A DNA stretch of 64,000 bases. Origin: Lysinibacillus composti (lineage in GTDB: Bacteria > Bacillota > Bacilli > Bacillales_A > Planococcaceae). The DNA lies in assembly GCF_016908465.1 (NCBI RefSeq), contig NZ_JAFBDY010000002.1, positions 62,001 to 126,000 of the forward strand, given 5' to 3'. The notes beneath the pieces were generated by a model. It worked only from the letters and a program-made list of their open reading frames with translations. It was not told the DNA's origin and ran no database searches. Of this stretch, positions 18,107-27,399 are shown in pieces. The position numbers and the translations under genes were made by a program. Position 1 is the first letter of the stretch, and each line of letters begins with the position of its first letter.

Positions 18107-18209
18107 TTACATGAAATATATGAGATGACTTCTAAGCATAAGATGAAAGGAATGAAATTATCATTTTTTGCTCGTAATAGACTTAATATAGCCAAGTAGG
18201 TGATTTGAA

Positions 18210-19511
18210 TTGAAGATAGGGTATATTGCAGATGATTTAACAGGGTCGAATGCAACAGCAGTATTGTTAAAGAAATTAGGCTTAGAAACAGCAACCGTTA
18301 TGACTGGTGCCGCAATTCCAAATCGCAATCAACTAAATGCAATTGGAATGGATTTAGATTGCCGCTATTTGCCTAATAAACGAGTAGAGGAAAGAGTTAA
18401 AGCTGCGATTACAGAATTATACAATTGGGGAATTGAACTAGTAGCCAATCGAATTGACAGTACGTTAAGAGGAAGAATAGGACTTATTACGGACCTTCTA
18501 TTAAACTCATTAGGAGAAAATAGTGTTGCTGTGTTAACACCGGCTTTTCCAGATTCCGGTCGAGTTGTTGTTGGAGGTTATTTATTAGTACATGGTCAAT
18601 TGCTTGAAAATACTGCAATAAAAAATGATCCAATGAATCCAATTACAGAATCCTTTGTCCCAACTATTATTCAAGAACAGTCAAGTCATTCAATTTCACA
18701 TATTGGAATTCAAGATGTCAATAAAGGGGAAGCCCATTTAGTGAAGGTTATGGAAAAGCAAATACTAGATGGACATCGAATTTTAGTATTAGATGCAATA
18801 ACTAATCAGGATATAAGGGTCATTGCTTCCTCTATGAAACAGCTTAAGGTTCCAGTTTTTCCAGTAGATCCTGGTCCCCTAACTTATGAGTATGTTCGAT
18901 CGATGCTTTCAAATTCATCTAAGAAACTAAGATATTTATTATCAATTGGGAGTGTTTCAGACTTAACGAAAAAACAATTATCCTATTTAGTAGAAAAAGA
19001 AAAAGCCGCTTATATATACTTAAATCCCATGAATCTACTAACTTCTTCAATGAGACATTCAGAAATTGAAACTGCTATATCAAAAGTTACCAACAACAAT
19101 GAAGATAATTTTTTTATTATTACCACATGTCATCCGGACAAAGAAAACATCTCATTGCAAAAAATTGCGATCCAGCAAAATGAATCGGAGGACATACTAG
19201 CAAAATCATTAACTAGTGCAATCGCTGAGGTTACCACAAGGTGTATCTTAGAAAATAAGCAAAATATAGGTGGTGTGATCTCCTGTGGCGGAGATGTAAC
19301 CGCATCTTTATGTGAATTTTCTGGGGCACAGGCTATTCAATTAAATGATGAAATAGAAAGTTTAATTGCTTATGGGGAATTATTAGACGGTGCTCTAAAA
19401 TATTTGCCGATTATTACAAAGGGTGGATTAATCGGGGATGAAACAACTCTTCATAGGTGTCTTAACTATTTACAAACTAAAATGAATAAGGGTGTGTTCA
19501 TAAATGAGTAA
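18210..19511 (+). CDS. Four-carbon acid sugar kinase (former DUF1537)
   Basis: 433 residues. The N-terminal motif [18 protein letters not shown] is diagnostic of the DUF1537 kinase family (DtnK, DenK, OtnK, OiaK), which phosphorylates four-carbon acid sugars such as D-threonate and D-erythronate. The C-terminal nucleotide-binding domain carries [23 protein letters not shown]. In characterised systems the kinase is paired with PdxA2, which oxidises and decarboxylates the phosphate to dihydroxyacetone phosphate, and a PdxA2 gene overlaps its 3' end here by 8 nt. Start TTG behind AGGTGA. D-threonate or D-erythronate is the likeliest substrate; 3-oxo-isoapionate is possible given the apionate-type genes nearby. 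Confidence 0.82.
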   Translation: MKIGYIADDLTGSNATAVLLKKLGLETATVMTGAAIPNRNQLNAIGMDLDCRYLPNKRVEERVKAAITELYNWGIELVANRIDSTLRGRIGLITDLLLNSLGENSVAVLTPAFPDSGRVVVGGYLLVHGQLLENTAIKNDPMNPITESFVPTIIQEQSSHSISHIGIQDVNKGEAHLVKVMEKQILDGHRILVLDAITNQDIRVIASSMKQLKVPVFPVDPGPLTYEYVRSMLSNSSKKLRYLLSIGSVSDLTKKQLSYLVEKEKAAYIYLNPMNLLTSSMRHSEIETAISKVTNNNEDNFFIITTCHPDKENISLQKIAIQQNESEDILAKSLTSAIAEVTTRCILENKQNIGGVISCGGDVTASLCEFSGAQAIQLNDEIESLIAYGELLDGALKYLPIITKGGLIGDETTLHRCLNYLQTKMNKGVFINE

Positions 19512-20502
19512 AGTAAATAATATAGTTGCGATTCCAATGGGAGATGCAGCAGGAATCGGTCCAGAAATTACGGTTAAATCTTTAGCGAATGAGGAAATTT
19601 ATGAGGTTTGTCAACCACTGGTGATTGGCAGTGCAAAAGTTTTACAAAAAGCCATTGAAGTGACGAATTTCCCGTTAAAACTTAACTTAGTCAGTTCGCC
19701 AACCGATGGAAATTATACATTTGGAACAATTGATCTCTTAGACTTAGACAATATTAATATAGAGCAATTGCAGCCAGGAGTAGTCCAAGCACAATGTGGA
19801 CAAGCAGCGTTTGAATATGTAAAAAAATCCATTGAACTTGCGATGGCAAAAGAAGTTAAGTCTATTGCAACAACACCGATGAATAAAGAATCCTTGAAAG
19901 CAGCAGGAGTAAAATACATTGGGCACACTGAGATGTTAGAAGATTTAGCAGGCTCCCGTGATCCTTTAACAATGTTTCAAGTAAATAGTTTGCGTATTTT
20001 CTTTTTAACTCGTCATGTGTCATTAAAACAAGCAATAAGTCAAATGACAAAAGAGCGTGTATTTGATTATGTAATCCGTTGTCATGAGGCGTTAAAGAGA
20101 TTAGGGATTGAATCACCAAAACTTGCAGTTGCAGGGTTAAATCCGCACAGTGGGGAAGGGGGACTCTTCGGTATGGAAGAAGTAGAGGAAATTCGCCCAG
20201 GAATTGAAATAGCAATCGAAGAAGGCTATAACGTTGCAGGGCCAGTTCCAGCAGATTCAGTTTTCTTCCAAGCTCTGAATGGGAAATATGATGCGGTTCT
20301 TTCTTTATATCATGACCAAGGTCACATTGCAGCAAAAATGACCGACTTTCACCGCACCATTTCAATTACCAATGGCTTACCATTTTTAAGAACCTCTGTT
20401 GATCACGGTACTGCATTCGATATTGCATGGAAAAACATTGCATCCAGCGTTTCAATGGAAGAATGTATAAAACTAGCAGCTGAATATGGAAGTAAGTTTT
20501 AG
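19504..20502 (+). CDS. pdxA2: PdxA2-type 4-phospho-threonate/erythronate dehydrogenase
   Basis: 332 residues of the PdxA family. Metal-binding histidines lie in [21 protein letters not shown] and [11 protein letters not shown]; the substrate loop is [10 protein letters not shown]. PdxA2 paralogues use 4-phospho-D-threonate or -erythronate and yield dihydroxyacetone phosphate and CO2 with NAD. The 8-nt overlap with the acid-sugar kinase, rather than a pyridoxine context, supports the catabolic role. The TAG stop codon is the first part of a palindromic repeat (TAGGGACA). Confidence 0.82.
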   Translation: MSKVNNIVAIPMGDAAGIGPEITVKSLANEEIYEVCQPLVIGSAKVLQKAIEVTNFPLKLNLVSSPTDGNYTFGTIDLLDLDNINIEQLQPGVVQAQCGQAAFEYVKKSIELAMAKEVKSIATTPMNKESLKAAGVKYIGHTEMLEDLAGSRDPLTMFQVNSLRIFFLTRHVSLKQAISQMTKERVFDYVIRCHEALKRLGIESPKLAVAGLNPHSGEGGLFGMEEVEEIRPGIEIAIEEGYNVAGPVPADSVFFQALNGKYDAVLSLYHDQGHIAAKMTDFHRTISITNGLPFLRTSVDHGTAFDIAWKNIASSVSMEECIKLAAEYGSKF

Positions 20503-20528
20503 GGACAAGGGGACAGGCACCTTGTCCC
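20502..20528. repeat. GGGACA...TGTCCC palindromic repeat, copy 1
   Basis: GGGACAAGG...CCTTGTCCC arms. The first G is the last base of the pdxA2 stop codon TAG. One of seven copies between 20.5 and 30.4 kb. Confidence 0.8.
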
Positions 20529-20616
20529 ATTCTCTTTGCTTATTAGTTTCATCGATTGTGATGAGGAATTATTTTTGTGGTAATTCTAACTCAAGTAATA
20601 CTTAACTGAAAATTAA

Positions 20617-20642
20617 AGAGGATAGCAAGCATACTATCCTCT
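20617..20642 (-). terminator. Terminator downstream of the TRAP operon
   Basis: AGAGGATAG pairs with CTATCCTCT. On the minus strand the stem is followed by TTTAATTTT. The plus strand has only a later, weaker T run. Confidence 0.65.
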
Positions 20643-20679
20643 AAAAAACTCTTTTTATGATTGAATTTTAATTTATAGT

Positions 20680-20707
20680 GGGACAAGGAACCTGTCCCTA
20701 TCGTCCC
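20680..20707. repeat. GGGACA...TGTCCC palindromic repeat, copy 2
   Basis: Read leftward, the dctM stop TAG runs straight into GGGACAGG. The opposite arm is CCTTGTCCC. Confidence 0.8.
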
Positions 20708-21975
20708 AGTAAATTCGGTAACCACATCGAAATGAATGGTACATAACTAAATAGTAATAGCAGAGTTATTAGTACTACATAGAAAGGTATTAAGGCTTTC
20801 GTAATATCGGTTAGTTTTATGCCTGCAATTTGACAACTGATAAATAAGTTTACTCCAAGTGGTGGGGTACACATACCTAAAGCAAGGTTGATGATCATAA
20901 TGATCCCAAAGTGTACCGGATCGATTCCCATTGCTACCGCAACTGGTGTTAATAACGGTGCTAAGATGATGACGGATGCACTTGTTTCCATAAACATTCC
21001 GACAAATATTAATAAAATGTTTACTAAAAGTAAGAAGATGATTGGATTATCTGTTACTGTTCCAAAGAAGTTTGCAACCATTTGTGGAATTCCTTCACGG
21101 CTAAGGACTAGTCCAAAAATACCTGCATTTGCAATAATAAATAATACGATAGCTGAAGTTACACCTGAACTTACAAATATGTTGAATATCTTATCTAACT
21201 TTATTTCTCGGTAAACAAAGGCTCCAATAATAAAAGCGTATAGTACGGCAACGACAGCTGCTTCAGTTGGTGTAAACACACCACCATATATCCCACCTAA
21301 AATAATGATTGGCATTAAAAGTGCTAAAATCGCATCTTTAAATGCTTTCCATGTTTCTGCAGGAGTTGCTTTCTTTTCCTTAGCATACCCGCGTTTTTTG
21401 GCAATTACGTAAACTAAAATAATTAATGATAGTCCAATGACAATCCCTGGTGTGATCCCCGCCATGAACAGATCGCCAATAGAAGTATTCGTAGACACAC
21501 CATATAGAATCATTGGAACAGAAGGTGGAATTATAATCCCCAGTTCACCCGAAATGGATGTAACGGCACCTGCAAAGTTTTTGTGGTATCCTCTGCTGAT
21601 CATAGAAGGGATTAAAATAGAACCAACAGCCGCAACGGTCGCAGCACTAGATCCGGAAATTGCAGCAAAAAACATAGATGCAATAACTGTTACGATGGCT
21701 AAACCACCAGTATGATGACCTGTTAATGTATTAGCAAAGTTAATTAACCTTTTAGAAATCCCGCCTGTTTCCATAAGTTTACCAGCTAAGATAAAGAATG
21801 GAATGGCCATTAATGAAAATGAGTCAATTGAAGTAAAGATACGTTGTGCAACTACTAATAAAGAAACATCTCCACCATACATAAGAGCGATAACGGATGC
21901 CAAGCCAAGAGTAACAGCGACAGGTACTCCGATAATAAAGAGTATCCCGAGTGATCCCATTAATACTCCACTCAT
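20698..21975 (-). CDS. dctM: TRAP transporter large permease (DctM)
   Basis: 425 residues with about twelve membrane helices, beginning GVLMGSLGILFIIGVPVAVTLG. Conserved family segments include AIPFFILAGKLMETGG, ISGSSAATVAAVGSILIPSM and IINLALGMCTPPLGVNLF. It forms the sodium-coupled channel unit of a tripartite ATP-independent periplasmic-type transporter. It overlaps dctQ by 4 nt, and the small permease and binding protein precede it on the same strand. Position between C4 acid-sugar and apionate/erythrulose genes suggests a sugar-acid substrate. Its stop codon abuts a palindromic repeat. Confidence 0.9.
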   Translation of the reverse strand: MSGVLMGSLGILFIIGVPVAVTLGLASVIALMYGGDVSLLVVAQRIFTSIDSFSLMAIPFFILAGKLMETGGISKRLINFANTLTGHHTGGLAIVTVIASMFFAAISGSSAATVAAVGSILIPSMISRGYHKNFAGAVTSISGELGIIIPPSVPMILYGVSTNTSIGDLFMAGITPGIVIGLSLIILVYVIAKKRGYAKEKKATPAETWKAFKDAILALLMPIIILGGIYGGVFTPTEAAVVAVLYAFIIGAFVYREIKLDKIFNIFVSSGVTSAIVLFIIANAGIFGLVLSREGIPQMVANFFGTVTDNPIIFLLLVNILLIFVGMFMETSASVIILAPLLTPVAVAMGIDPVHFGIIMIINLALGMCTPPLGVNLFISCQIAGIKLTDITKALIPFYVVLITLLLLFSYVPFISMWLPNLLGR

Positions 21976-22454
21976 TCTTCAGCCCCCCCTTTAAAGACAA
22001 CGATTAGGGCAGCGATGGCATTTAAAATGAGTAGGAGAGCACCTAAAGGTATAGAAAAGTATGGTATGGACATTGAAATTTGTAATGCTGGGGACTTCTG
22101 AATACTAACTTTTGAAACTAAATCAATACCATATTTTAAAAGAATCGCAAAAAATACAATACATATAACTAAAACAATCATCTTTAATACCCTTTGTACT
22201 GTTTTAGGAAGTAAATCAGGAATTGCTTCAACTGAGATTAATTCATTGTGTCGTATCGCAAGGGCTGCTCCAAAAAATACTGCATAAATTCCAAGATAAC
22301 GAGTGGCTTCTTCTGACCAAGGCAACGGTATATTTAAAACAAATCGCGAAAATACTTGTAGGATCATAATGATGGTCATAACAATTAGTGAAAATGTAAG
22401 TAGTATTTTGACTAACTTATTTATGCCATCAATACTTTTTAAAATGGTATTCAT
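21972..22454 (-). CDS. dctQ: TRAP transporter small permease (DctQ)
   Basis: 160 residues, four membrane helices. The typical DctQ signature RFVLNIPLPWSEEATRYLGIYAVFFGAALAIR is recognisable at about residues 36-67 (FVLNIPLPWSEEATRYLG). It pairs with DctM to receive substrate from the DctP lipoprotein. The overlap with dctM and the 37-nt gap to dctP place all three in one operon. Confidence 0.9.
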   Translation of the reverse strand: MNTILKSIDGINKLVKILLTFSLIVMTIIMILQVFSRFVLNIPLPWSEEATRYLGIYAVFFGAALAIRHNELISVEAIPDLLPKTVQRVLKMIVLVICIVFFAILLKYGIDLVSKVSIQKSPALQISMSIPYFSIPLGALLLILNAIAALIVVFKGGAEE

Positions 22455-22491
22455 AGCAATCCCCCTATTTTAAAGGCTAAAGATGAGCGGC

Positions 22492-23523
22492 TTATTTAGC
22501 CGCTGCTTTAATTTTGTCGTATAACTCCGCGTAATCACCTTTGTATTTATCAATCACTGGTTGTGCAGCATCTTGGAATGGTTTGATGTCAACTTCATTA
22601 ACTTGCATTCCTTTTGATTTTAATTCTTCAATTTGAGCTGCAGTATTTGTATCAATAAACTCATATTCAGCTTGTTGTGCTGCTTTTGCTGCATCTGTTA
22701 AAACTTGCTGCTGCTCCGGTGAGAAAGACTCAAATAATTCATTGTTGAAAATAAATACAGCAGGTGAATATACGTGACCAGTCAAAGAAACATAATCTTG
22801 AACTTCTTCAAATTTTGATGAATAGATAATTGGAATTGGGTTTTCTTGCCCGTCAATTACGCCTTGTTGTAAAGAAGTGAATACTTCACTCCATGCCATT
22901 GGAGTCGGTGCTGCCCCAAATGCAGCGAACACTTCTTGGTGAATTGGAACTTCCATTGTACGGATTTTAATACCTTTTAAGTCTTCAGGTTTTTCAATTG
23001 GGTGCTTACTATTTGTAATATTACGGAAGCCGTTTTCACCCCAACCTAAATTTTTAATTCCTACTGAAAGTAATTTTTCGTTTAATTCGTCCCCAATTTC
23101 ACCATTAAATACTGACCTAGCGTGTTCAGAGTTTTCGAATAAGAACGGGAAATCTAGTACGTTAAATTCAGGTACAAAGTTACTAATAACACCAGATGAA
23201 ATAAATGCACCGTCTAAAGTTCCCATTTGAACAGACTCTACATTGTCACGTTCATTTCCTAATTCACTGTTGTAGTGAACTGAAACTTCGATTGCTCCAT
23301 TTGAGTTTTTCTCTACTTCTTCCTCAAATGTTGTTAAATATTCCCCATAATGCGAATCTTCCGTTTGAGTAGTATTAATGGTAATTTCTTTTGCTTCAAC
23401 ACTTGTTTCTCCTGAATCTGAATTAGTAGGTGCTGTGGCAGTCTCTTTTTCTCCACCACCACATGCTGCTAACCCAACTGCTAATACTGGAATTGAAAGT
23501 AGTGATAAGTACTTCTTTTTCAT
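22492..23523 (-). CDS. dctP: TRAP transporter solute-binding lipoprotein (DctP)
   Basis: 343 residues. A lipoprotein signal peptide ends at LAVGLAACGGG (lipobox LAAC), followed by a low-complexity linker and a DctP domain. Family motifs include FPFLFENSEHARSVFNG, KIRTMEVPIHQEVFAAFGAAPTPM and VIDGQENP. The arginine in KIRTM normally clamps the carboxylate of an acid ligand, so the substrate is probably a sugar acid. A catabolite-control site lies 41 nt upstream of the start. Confidence 0.9.
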   Translation of the reverse strand: MKKKYLSLLSIPVLAVGLAACGGGEKETATAPTNSDSGETSVEAKEITINTTQTEDSHYGEYLTTFEEEVEKNSNGAIEVSVHYNSELGNERDNVESVQMGTLDGAFISSGVISNFVPEFNVLDFPFLFENSEHARSVFNGEIGDELNEKLLSVGIKNLGWGENGFRNITNSKHPIEKPEDLKGIKIRTMEVPIHQEVFAAFGAAPTPMAWSEVFTSLQQGVIDGQENPIPIIYSSKFEEVQDYVSLTGHVYSPAVFIFNNELFESFSPEQQQVLTDAAKAAQQAEYEFIDTNTAAQIEELKSKGMQVNEVDIKPFQDAAQPVIDKYKGDYAELYDKIKAAAK

Positions 23524-23563
23524 AAAAAATCCCCCTTGGTATAAATTAATTTTTAATAATGTA

Positions 23564-23577
23564 AGATAACGCTTTCA
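23564..23577. promoter_or_regulatory. Candidate cre site (CcpA operator)
   Basis: AGATAACGCTTTCA matches the cre consensus TGWNANCGNTNWCA at 13 of 14 positions on either strand. It lies just upstream of dctP, so glucose repression of the TRAP operon is likely. Confidence 0.6.
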
Positions 23578-23591
23578 TTTTTAAATGAAAG
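23572..23591. promoter_or_regulatory. Perfect palindrome, candidate operator
   Basis: CTTTCATTT, TT, AAATGAAAG is a perfect 20-bp palindrome overlapping the cre site in the divergent dctP/deoR region. It may be the target of the DeoR-family regulator at 23987 or of another factor. The rest of this 463-nt gap is AT-rich with no further recognised signal. Confidence 0.4.
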
Positions 23592-23986
23592 AACAGATAT
23601 AAATCTCCCCAAATCACCAATAATACTACGAAAATCAAAATCTATGAAATGTAAATGGACTCACCTCACATCGACTTTTCTACCATTTTTTATATTCTGA
23701 GAAAAGATGCCAATGAAATTATTTTAATTTTCATTTTCTTGCATATGATAGAAATTAATAAAGAAAATTCAATTTTTACTACGATATGTAATGAAGTGAA
23801 AAAATATATTTAATTTATTACTAATTTTTCATTTTATTTTACAAATGTTGTAGTTTAGTAAAACACACTTGATTATCACTAAAAGAACGGTGACTAGGAT
23901 TTGACCGTTCAAGGAATTCAAAAAAATTAAACGTGAACACTCGAAAGGCACAAGGAATTGATTACTAGATGGGGTGAGGGATTTTA

Positions 23987-24766
23987 ATGGCCAAAATGTT
24001 TGCTGAGGAGCGCAGAAAACGAATTTTAGAGTTACTACAAGAAAGAAAACGCGTAACGATTCAACAATTAGCAGAAGCAATTCGAGTTTCTGATGCTACA
24101 TTAAGAAACGATTTAACAACACTTGAAAAACAAAAGCTATTAAAAAGAACCCATGGTGGTGCTATTTTAGGAGACGATTTTGAAAACGATTACAATTTTT
24201 CAGTTCGAGAGTTAAAAAACAAAAATGAAAAAACACTCATCGCACAAAAAGCATTACAACTCATCTCTGACAATCAATGCATTATGTTAGATGCGAGTTC
24301 AACTGCAATGGAATTAGCAAAACAACTAGTAAATGTAAAAAAACGATTAACAATCGTAACAAATGGTATGAATACAGCATTTGAGCTAAATGGGAATCCT
24401 GATTTTACGATCATTTTAATTGGTGGAATTATTCAAAAATCATCCATGGCATTAGAAGGGAGTTTGGGTGTAAACCTCTTAGATAAAATCAACATTGATA
24501 CGTTCTTTGTTTCTGCAAATGGCTTCACTACCTTACAAGGACTTCAAGACTTTAGTGTTTATGAAGTCGAGTTAAAGAAACAAATGATTAAACAATCATC
24601 AAAAGTGGTGGCATTACTTGATCACAGTAAATTTAATAAAACCTCCATTGCCACATTTGCTTCAATACAAGATATTGATTTCATCATAACTAATAAGCCA
24701 GTAGACACAGCACAAATGAATGAGATGCTCAACTTTAACAAGGGTTTAAGTATCATTTATCCTTAG
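23987..24766 (+). CDS. DeoR-family transcriptional regulator
   Basis: 259 residues. An N-terminal winged helix (RRKRILELLQERKRVTIQQLAEAIRVSDATLRNDLTTLEK, residues 9-48) is followed by the DeoR sensor domain with QKLLKRTHGGAI, IMLDASSTAMELAKQL and TFFVSANGFTTLQGLQDF. Such sensors bind phosphorylated sugars. It sits between the divergent TRAP operon and the dhaK operon and very likely controls both, with an erythrulose or triose phosphate as a plausible inducer (inference). Start supported by a GGGGTGAGGG site. Confidence 0.85.
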   Translation: MAKMFAEERRKRILELLQERKRVTIQQLAEAIRVSDATLRNDLTTLEKQKLLKRTHGGAILGDDFENDYNFSVRELKNKNEKTLIAQKALQLISDNQCIMLDASSTAMELAKQLVNVKKRLTIVTNGMNTAFELNGNPDFTIILIGGIIQKSSMALEGSLGVNLLDKINIDTFFVSANGFTTLQGLQDFSVYEVELKKQMIKQSSKVVALLDHSKFNKTSIATFASIQDIDFIITNKPVDTAQMNEMLNFNKGLSIIYP

Positions 24767-24918
24767 ACATTGTTCAAAATGCACCCCTTAGCATTTGAAA
24801 ATAAGTAATAAAAAACAATAAAAAACAATAGGATAAAGTAAAAATTCATAATCATTTAATCTCAAAATTGATTTTTTAAGTTAATAGAAGAAATCACAGA
24901 AACAGGTGGGGGATAAAA

Positions 24919-25920
24919 ATGAAAAAAGTAATTAACAATCCAGAAAATGTCGTGAATGAAATGGTTGAAGGTTTTATCGCGGCTTTTGGAAACGATTACA
25001 AAAAAGTTCACCATACAAATGGTGTCGTAATAAAGAATAAGCCTAATCGAGTAGCTGTTGTCACTGGCGGTGGAAGTGGGCATGAACCGTTATTCATTGG
25101 AATGGTAGGAGAAGGATTAGCAGACGGTGCAGCGATTGGCAATGTTTTTGCGGCACCAACCCCAAATACAGTTTTAGAAGTAACGAAAGAATTAGATAGT
25201 GGGCAAGGTGTGTTATATGTATATGGAAATTATTCAGGGGATGTCCTGAATTTCGATATGGCTGCTGAATTAGCAGAGCTTGAGGATATTACAACAAAAA
25301 CGGTATTAGTCAACGATGATGTGGCATCGGCTACAAAAGAACATGCTTTTGACCGTCGAGGGATTGCAGGGGATATTTTTGCAATCAAAATCGCAGGTGC
25401 TGCGGCTAATGATAATTTAACACTAGAAGAAGTCGCAAGAATTACACAAAAAGCGGCTAATCATACACGTTCTATCGGTGTTGCTTTATCTCCAAGTTCC
25501 ATTCCAAGTACAGGTAAATATACATTTGAAATTGCCGACGATGAGATTGAATTAGGTATGGGGATTCACGGGGAGCCCGGAGTAAAAAGGACAAAGCTAC
25601 AGACAGCAGATGAATTAACGGCAAACATGTTAGATTACATTTTTGATGATATAGAATTACAAGAAAATGATGAAGTCTGTGTGTTAGTTAATGGGTTAGG
25701 TTCAACTACTTTAATGGAACTCTTCATTGTGAACCGAAAAGTAGTAGAAATATTAAATGAGAAAGGCATTTCAATTTACGATACAGATGTTAATAGTTAC
25801 TGTACAACGCTTGAGATGGCGGGGGTTTCTATTACTTTAATGAAATTAGATGATGAACTGAAAAATTATTATGATAAACCGGCTTATTCACCATATTATT
25901 TCAAGAAAGGAAGAGGTTGA
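24919..25920 (+). CDS. dhaK: DhaK-type kinase subunit (dihydroxyacetone/L-erythrulose kinase)
   Basis: 333 residues. The DhaK fold is marked by VTGGGSGHEPLFIGMVGEGL (residues 48-67) and the substrate-binding histidine motif GMGIHGEPG (about residue 216), which forms a hemiaminal with a ketose. With DhaL it phosphorylates short ketoses. Next to TIM-like, OiaC-like, ApnO-like and RpiB genes the likely substrate is L-erythrulose, giving the 1-phosphate, rather than dihydroxyacetone. No PTS DhaM subunit is nearby, so ATP is the probable donor. Confidence 0.85.
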   Translation: MKKVINNPENVVNEMVEGFIAAFGNDYKKVHHTNGVVIKNKPNRVAVVTGGGSGHEPLFIGMVGEGLADGAAIGNVFAAPTPNTVLEVTKELDSGQGVLYVYGNYSGDVLNFDMAAELAELEDITTKTVLVNDDVASATKEHAFDRRGIAGDIFAIKIAGAAANDNLTLEEVARITQKAANHTRSIGVALSPSSIPSTGKYTFEIADDEIELGMGIHGEPGVKRTKLQTADELTANMLDYIFDDIELQENDEVCVLVNGLGSTTLMELFIVNRKVVEILNEKGISIYDTDVNSYCTTLEMAGVSITLMKLDDELKNYYDKPAYSPYYFKKGRG

Positions 25921-25922
25921 TG

Positions 25923-26612
25923 ATGGTAGCAGAGACGGATGGGGTTCAAACTTATTTATCTACGAAACAAGTAAAAGATTTATACATTTATGTCGGCCAA
26001 AAAGTCATCGAAGCAAAACCAACCTTAACCGAAATCGATAGTGCTATTGGAGATGGTGATCACGGAATTGGCATGGAAGTTGGATTTAATAAAGCTATTC
26101 AACAACTTAATGAAATCGAAGTAGAAGATATTAATACCATTTATAAAGAAATCGGGAAAGCCATGATTAGCAATATGGGTGGCGCATCGGGCGTATTATT
26201 TGGCACGTTTTTTGTTGCGAGTGTAAAAAATAAGCCTGTCATTGATAGGCTCACTTTAGCAACTTTTGCTCACCTAGTTCAAAGTGGTCTAGAAGGGGTA
26301 CAAGCTCGAGGGAAAGCAAAAGTAGGCGATAAAACAATGATTGACGCATTAGCGCCTGCCGTTGATGCACTAAATACAGCGGTAGAACAGAATAAAGACT
26401 TGGTGGAAGCTTTGCAAGTGGCGTGCGAGCAAGCGGAACTAGGCTTAGAACAAACAAAACAACTAGTCGCAAAATTTGGTCGTGCAAAATCTTTAGGAGA
26501 GCGAGCAATTGGCCATCAAGATGCAGGGGCAACTACAATTTCGATCATGTTTAAATCGATTTTTGACTATGTAAGCAATTTAAAAACGAATGGTGAACTT
26601 TTGTATGAATAA
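25923..26612 (+). CDS. dhaL: DhaL-type ATP-binding kinase subunit
   Basis: About 229 residues. The magnesium-nucleotide motif DSAIGDGDHGIGMEVGF (about residue 38) and MISNMGGASGVLFGTFF are the DhaL hallmarks, with the C-terminal RAIGHQDAGATT. It supplies the nucleotide site for DhaK. The start is chosen as the second of two adjacent ATGs, 6 nt behind AGGAAGAGG. The upstream ATG at 25920 shares one base with the dhaK stop. Translational coupling with dhaK is expected. Confidence 0.85.
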   Translation: MVAETDGVQTYLSTKQVKDLYIYVGQKVIEAKPTLTEIDSAIGDGDHGIGMEVGFNKAIQQLNEIEVEDINTIYKEIGKAMISNMGGASGVLFGTFFVASVKNKPVIDRLTLATFAHLVQSGLEGVQARGKAKVGDKTMIDALAPAVDALNTAVEQNKDLVEALQVACEQAELGLEQTKQLVAKFGRAKSLGERAIGHQDAGATTISIMFKSIFDYVSNLKTNGELLYE

Positions 26613-27399
26613 AGTAATCATCGGAACAAATTGGAAAATGCATAAATCAATCGCGGAGGCAAAAACCTACACTGCTGAGTTAAACGAATTTTTTGAAGGA
26701 TTTTCCGATGATATTGAACTATTTATCATACCTCCTTTTACAGCATTAGCACCTGTCAAAGAAATATTAGACACCTCATCTATCTTAGTAGGTGCGCAAA
26801 ATATGCACTGGGAAGATGAAGGGGCCTATACTGGAGAGATTTCTCCGGTCCATTTAGAGGAACTTGGAATTGATTTAATTGAGCTAGGACATTCAGAACG
26901 ACGCCAATATTATAACGAAAATGATGGTGACCTTAATAAAAAAGTTAAAGCGGCACTGAATCATAATTTAAGACCATTAATTTGTATAGGTGAATTAATG
27001 GAACATAAGAGAAATGGGATAACAGAGGAAATTTTATCGATTCAGCTAAAAACGATATTGAAACAAATTGAGTTTGAATCGGCAAAAGACATCATCATTG
27101 CCTATGAACCGAGATGGGCGATTGGTGTTTCGGGTGTTTCGCCGGAACCCTTTTATGTTCAACGAATTCATCAATTCATTCGAGAGCAGTTAATTCAGCT
27201 CTATCCCTCCATTGGATATGAAATTCCGATTTTGTATGGGGGTAGCGTGAACACTGAGAATGCGATTCCTTTGTTGAATCTTGATCATGTAAATGGCCTG
27301 TTTATCGGACGTGCCGCTTGGAATATAGATTCTTTTAAAGAGATTTTATTTGATGTAAGAGAATTGATTAGGGAATGGAAATGCGAGGATGAGCGATGA
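26605..27399 (+). CDS. Triosephosphate isomerase-like protein, probable L-erythrulose-1-phosphate isomerase (EryH type)
   Basis: 264 residues of the TIM fold with GTNWKMHKS, the catalytic-histidine motif ELGHSERR, and the catalytic glutamate in AYEPRWAIG. Loop 6 reads WAIGVSGVSP instead of the usual WAIGTGKTAT of glycolytic enzymes, and the gene lies in a catabolic operon. Both suggest the EryH/TpiA2 branch that converts L-erythrulose 1-phosphate to D-erythrulose 4-phosphate. That assignment is inference from context. The start at 26605 overlaps the dhaL stop, and its own stop overlaps the next gene by 4 nt. Confidence 0.75.
   Translation: MNKVIIGTNWKMHKSIAEAKTYTAELNEFFEGFSDDIELFIIPPFTALAPVKEILDTSSILVGAQNMHWEDEGAYTGEISPVHLEELGIDLIELGHSERRQYYNENDGDLNKKVKAALNHNLRPLICIGELMEHKRNGITEEILSIQLKTILKQIEFESAKDIIIAYEPRWAIGVSGVSPEPFYVQRIHQFIREQLIQLYPSIGYEIPILYGGSVNTENAIPLLNLDHVNGLFIGRAAWNIDSFKEILFDVRELIREWKCEDER

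Noticed and set aside
19862-20365. 167-codon leftward frame opposite pdxA2
   Set aside because: Antisense shadow of a well-supported conserved gene.
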